Positions 5,800-7,698 of a stretch of 7,698 nucleotides of DNA are shown here, in pieces. A model generated the notes under the pieces. It was not told where the DNA came from and did no database searches. It saw only the letters and a list, made by a program, of their open reading frames with translations. The stretch's first letter is position 1; each line of letters starts with the position of its first letter. The DNA comes from an uncultured Eubacteriales bacterium (GTDB lineage: Bacteria > Bacillota > Clostridia > Christensenellales > CAG-917). A program made the position numbers and the translations under genes. The stretch is taken from contig USEV01000032.1 in assembly GCA_900553825.1 (NCBI GenBank), positions 1 to 7,698 on the forward strand. The letters run 5' to 3'.

Positions 5800-6786
5800 A
5801 TGGCTATGAAAAAGTTTTTCGTCCTCGTCGCCGTGATTATGGTGTGCGCCGCTTGCCTTGCGGCGTGCTCTTTGACGCAGACTTCTGCCCACGGCGTCGC
5901 GGAAGCCGCGGGAACGGAGCTTTACATCTACATCCGCCCCGATGCCGCAACTCTTGCAGCAAACGAATCGGCGGTGCCGTCCTCGGTGCTTGCTCAAAAC
6001 GACAGCGGCTCGGAATTTTATCTCACCTCAAGCTACTGCTACAGGGTTCACACCGTTGCGGGCTCTTATCTGTTGGACGATTTCAACAGCGGCTACTATT
6101 ACATCGAAAACCTCCCCGAAGGCGTGACGGCAAGCGCCACCCTGCCCGAGGGGTTCGAATCCTCCGAAGTGCCGTCCGCACCTCTCGCACTTGCCGAGGG
6201 CGCGACGGTCACGCTGGTCAACGCCACCACCGTGACAGCGGAGGACGGTTACACATTCGCATTTGTCGGCTATGCCAATCAGGAGCGCACGCGCGTGACA
6301 TTTGCCGCGACTCATGAGGGCGACACGCTGTTCGGCACGGCGGAGGCGGAGGCGTTCATGCCCTTCACCGTCGGCTGGCAGGCGCTCGCCGCGGCGGAGA
6401 GGGAGGAGCTTGTCAACCCCGAAACCTCCTCCGACGACAATCTCACGGGCGGCGAGCCCTCGGATGCGCTGCGCATCATACTCATCATCGGCATAGCCGT
6501 CCCCGCGCTCATCATCGTGCTGCTGCTTTTCAAGCCCACTTCCAAAAAGCGCGGATACGACAAGCGCGCGATGCGTCACGACCCCGCGCAGAACATCGAC
6601 TACGACCGCGAGCGCAACTACAACGCCGACCGCGACCGTTACGACAGGGGTTACCGCGACTACGAGCGCCGCAGCTATCCCGAGCGGCGCGACTACGACC
6701 GCAGAGATTACGATTACGACCGCGGACGCGGCTACGGCTCGGACCGTGACTACGGACGCGACTACGACGACGACAGAAGGTACTGA
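5800..6786 (+). CDS. Membrane-anchored putative lipoprotein with Arg/Asp/Tyr-rich cytoplasmic tail, function unknown
   Basis: 328 residues, not recognised as a named family. A signal peptide (KKFFVLVAVIMVCAACLAAC) ends in a lipobox, LAAC, with Cys23, so it may be lipidated. An ectodomain of about 200 residues, rich in Thr, Val, Ala and acidic residues and probably mostly beta strand, follows. A Pro/Gly/Asp linker leads to a transmembrane helix (about 224-244, RIILIIGIAVPALIIVLLLF), then KPTSKKR, which by the positive-inside rule puts the C-terminus in the cytoplasm. Residues 265-328 are a low-complexity tail, about three quarters Arg, Asp and Tyr in RDY/DYDR-like units, almost certainly disordered. 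ATG 5800 and ATG 5806 are both possible starts; neither has a Shine-Dalgarno site and the promoter lies only a few bases upstream. The stop overlaps the phosphoesterase start in TGATG, so the two are one operon. It could be a cell-surface sensor or scaffold; this is speculative. Confidence 0.75.
   Translation: MAMKKFFVLVAVIMVCAACLAACSLTQTSAHGVAEAAGTELYIYIRPDAATLAANESAVPSSVLAQNDSGSEFYLTSSYCYRVHTVAGSYLLDDFNSGYYYIENLPEGVTASATLPEGFESSEVPSAPLALAEGATVTLVNATTVTAEDGYTFAFVGYANQERTRVTFAATHEGDTLFGTAEAEAFMPFTVGWQALAAAEREELVNPETSSDDNLTGGEPSDALRIILIIGIAVPALIIVLLLFKPTSKKRGYDKRAMRHDPAQNIDYDRERNYNADRDRYDRGYRDYERRSYPERRDYDRRDYDYDRGRGYGSDRDYGRDYDDDRRY
6592..6783 (+). repeat. Low-complexity coding repeat of Arg/Asp/Tyr units
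   Basis: Degenerate tandem units of the form gactacgac/cgcgactac encode the tail of the lipoprotein. Units vary in length and codon choice, so this is a protein-level repeat and not a clean microsatellite. Of 64 residues (265-328) I count 18 Arg, 17 Asp and 13 Tyr. Confidence 0.65.
6775..6780 (+). promoter_or_regulatory. Shine-Dalgarno site of yfcE inside the preceding gene
   Basis: AGAAGG five bases before ATG 6786. It is formed by the last two Arg codons (AGA AGG) of the lipoprotein gene, linking translation of the two genes together with the TGATG stop/start overlap. Confidence 0.65.
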
Positions 6787-7340
6787 TGAGAATTTTCATT
6801 GCATCCGACATACACGGGTCGGCAACCAACCTCGAAGAATTTTTCCGCATTGTTGACGCCACTCTGCCCGAGCACCCCGAGACAAAGGTGATTCTGCTCG
6901 GCGACACCTACAACCACGGTCCGCGCAACCCGTTCCCCGCGGGATACGCTCCCATGCAGGTGGCGAAGCTCCTGAACGACGCGATGACATTCGTCACCGT
7001 GATACGCGGCAACTGCGACAGCGAAGTGGACGAGATGATTTCCAACTTCCCCATCATCGGCGACTTCTCCATGGAATGGAACGGACGCACGGTGTTTTTC
7101 ACTCACGGACACAAGGTCAACCCCGACCTGCCCGAAAACAAGGCAAAGGCGGGCGACATCGTCTTCTACGGGCACTTCCACAAGCCCGCGGTCACGGATG
7201 TAGGCGGCGTGAAATACATCTGCGTGGGGTCGGTGGGGCTGCCCTTCGACGGCACGCCGAGGAGCTATGCCCTGCTCGAGGAGGACAAAATCGTCCTCAA
7301 GAGCTTTGAGGGCGACACCCTTGCGGAGCTGGACATCTGA
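6786..7340 (+). CDS. yfcE: YfcE-family metallophosphoesterase (phosphodiesterase)
   Basis: 184 residues, the same length as Escherichia coli YfcE, and very similar in pattern along the whole chain. Calcineurin-like metallophosphoesterase motifs are all present: SDIHG (Asp8, His10), LGD (Asp40), GNCDSEVD (Asn76), THGH (His107, His109) and YGHFH (His130, His132). These residues bind a two-metal centre, Mn2+ in the known enzyme. YfcE hydrolyses model phosphodiester substrates in vitro; its natural substrate is not established. NHGPRN (43-48) and EGYAP-like AGYAP (52-56) are YfcE-specific signatures. No signal peptide, so cytoplasmic. The usual GHTH motif reads GHFH, keeping both metal-binding His. 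It is coupled to the upstream membrane protein by overlapping stop and start, and followed by a terminator. The family call is firm; the cellular role here is unknown. Confidence 0.93.
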   Translation: MRIFIASDIHGSATNLEEFFRIVDATLPEHPETKVILLGDTYNHGPRNPFPAGYAPMQVAKLLNDAMTFVTVIRGNCDSEVDEMISNFPIIGDFSMEWNGRTVFFTHGHKVNPDLPENKAKAGDIVFYGHFHKPAVTDVGGVKYICVGSVGLPFDGTPRSYALLEEDKIVLKSFEGDTLAELDI

Positions 7341-7599
7341 GCCCGCACGACGCACGGCACACCGCGTGTGAAGCAAAGGCGTAACGCACCGTGCGTGAAA
7401 TACAAAAAACGACTGAAAAACCCCGCACATTCCGTGCGGGGTTTTTTGCAGGCAATTTTCGCTCCGCGCTCCCACGGGCGGGATTCGGTGCCGACGGGGT
7501 TTCCGTCTACGGGGGTGGCGGACGCCGCTTCTTTTTCGGGAGCGGCAGACGCCGATTTCTATTCCTCCATTTTTCCTTCTTCCGTCCCGCACCTCGGGC
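7341..7599. other. Intergenic region between convergent genes
   Basis: 259 bases after yfcE. It holds a small hairpin (CACAC 7358-7362 with GTGTG 7366-7370), a near-palindrome ACGCAC-C-GTGCGT (7384-7396), the bidirectional terminator (7416-7447), a short stem GACGG/CCGTC (7493-7507) and two copies of GGCRGACGCCG 27 bases apart (7517-7527 and 7544-7554). No reading frame with a credible start and ribosome site was found. Confidence 0.5.
7416..7447. terminator. Bidirectional Rho-independent terminator between yfcE and the convergent gene
   Basis: Perfect 8-base stem CCCCGCAC (7421-7428) with GTGCGGGG (7434-7441), loop ATTCC, five A before and six T after. It has the right structure to stop transcription in both directions: 75 bases after the yfcE stop on plus, and about 150 bases after the stop of the minus-strand gene. 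Confidence 0.9.
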
Positions 7600-7698
7600 T
7601 CACGCCTTGCGGTAGGTGCAAAATGTCATTGTATAGCCGCTGTCTTCAAGCGGCTCGGACTCGCTTTCCAGCCTCCACTCGGGGAGCGAATCCAGGTT
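7600..7698 (-). CDS. Probable dihydrofolate reductase, C-terminal fragment (runs off right edge)
   Basis: The last 32 codons of a minus-strand gene, ending TGA at 7600-7602; the start is outside the window. The pattern is LPEWRLESESEPLEDSGY, then TMTFCTYRKA at the C-terminus. Dihydrofolate reductases end with this layout: a Trp followed by alternating strand residues, an acidic Ser/Glu-Pro stretch, a turn with Gly-Tyr, and a final aromatic strand such as F-x-x-Y-x-R/K. If correct, the enzyme reduces dihydrofolate to tetrahydrofolate with NADPH. The fragment carries no catalytic residues, so the call rests on the C-terminal pattern only. It converges on yfcE across a shared terminator. Confidence 0.5.
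   Translation of the reverse strand, partial: NLDSLPEWRLESESEPLEDSGYTMTFCTYRKA

Noticed and set aside
6762..7592. Minus-strand frame of 276 codons opposite yfcE
   Set aside because: It crosses the bidirectional terminator, lies antisense to a clear YfcE gene and has no family-like motifs.
7391..7615. Plus-strand frame of 74 codons after yfcE
   Set aside because: It is interrupted in sense by the terminator hairpin, has no ribosome site and reads as low-complexity Phe/Arg.
1..7698. CRISPR array, insertion sequence or toxin-antitoxin pair
   Set aside because: No regularly spaced direct repeats, transposase motifs or paired small genes were found on either strand.

Overview
The window is the junction between a phage head-gene cluster (minus strand, about 1 to 5590) and ordinary bacterial chromosome (about 5700 to 7698). 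Base composition is GC-rich throughout, roughly 60 to 65 percent by eye. Shine-Dalgarno sites of the AAAGGAG/GGAGG type are strong, and the host genes are a possible lipoprotein, a YfcE-type phosphoesterase and a probable dihydrofolate reductase. This fits a GC-rich member of the Bacillota (Clostridia-like), but the placement is an inference; no rRNA or other taxonomic marker is present.

Phage part, read right to left on the minus strand: terminase large subunit (ATPase plus nuclease), a 115-residue protein resembling the C-terminal part of small-terminase-type proteins, a 626-residue portal of the long P22-like type, a scaffolding protein, and an HK97-fold major capsid protein that runs off the left edge. 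The genes are packed with 14 to 19 base overlaps or a 2-base gap, and each downstream gene has its Shine-Dalgarno site inside the end of the gene before it. This is one translationally coupled head-assembly and packaging operon. The order portal, scaffold, capsid with no protease gene between them is that of P22-like heads.

Junction: about 200 bases separate the terminase start from a divergent host operon. This stretch holds a GC hairpin, a terminator-like nested hairpin flanked by A and T runs, and a perfect TATAAT box. No integrase, repressor, separate N-terminal small terminase or attachment repeat can be seen, so this is either a prophage edge lying next to the terminase, or a domesticated or remnant head cluster.

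Host part, plus strand: a membrane-anchored protein with a lipobox, an ectodomain, one transmembrane helix and a striking Arg/Asp/Tyr-rich cytoplasmic tail. Its stop codon overlaps the start of a complete YfcE-family metallophosphoesterase gene (TGATG). The probable promoter leaves almost no 5' leader. A bidirectional terminator follows, and the last 32 codons of a convergent gene that looks like dihydrofolate reductase enter from the right edge.

I see no clear evidence of a wholly new defence or mobile system. The points most worth following are the Arg/Asp/Tyr-tailed membrane protein coupled to the phosphoesterase, the unusual terminase-next-to-host boundary, and the small-terminase-like protein placed after the large subunit.
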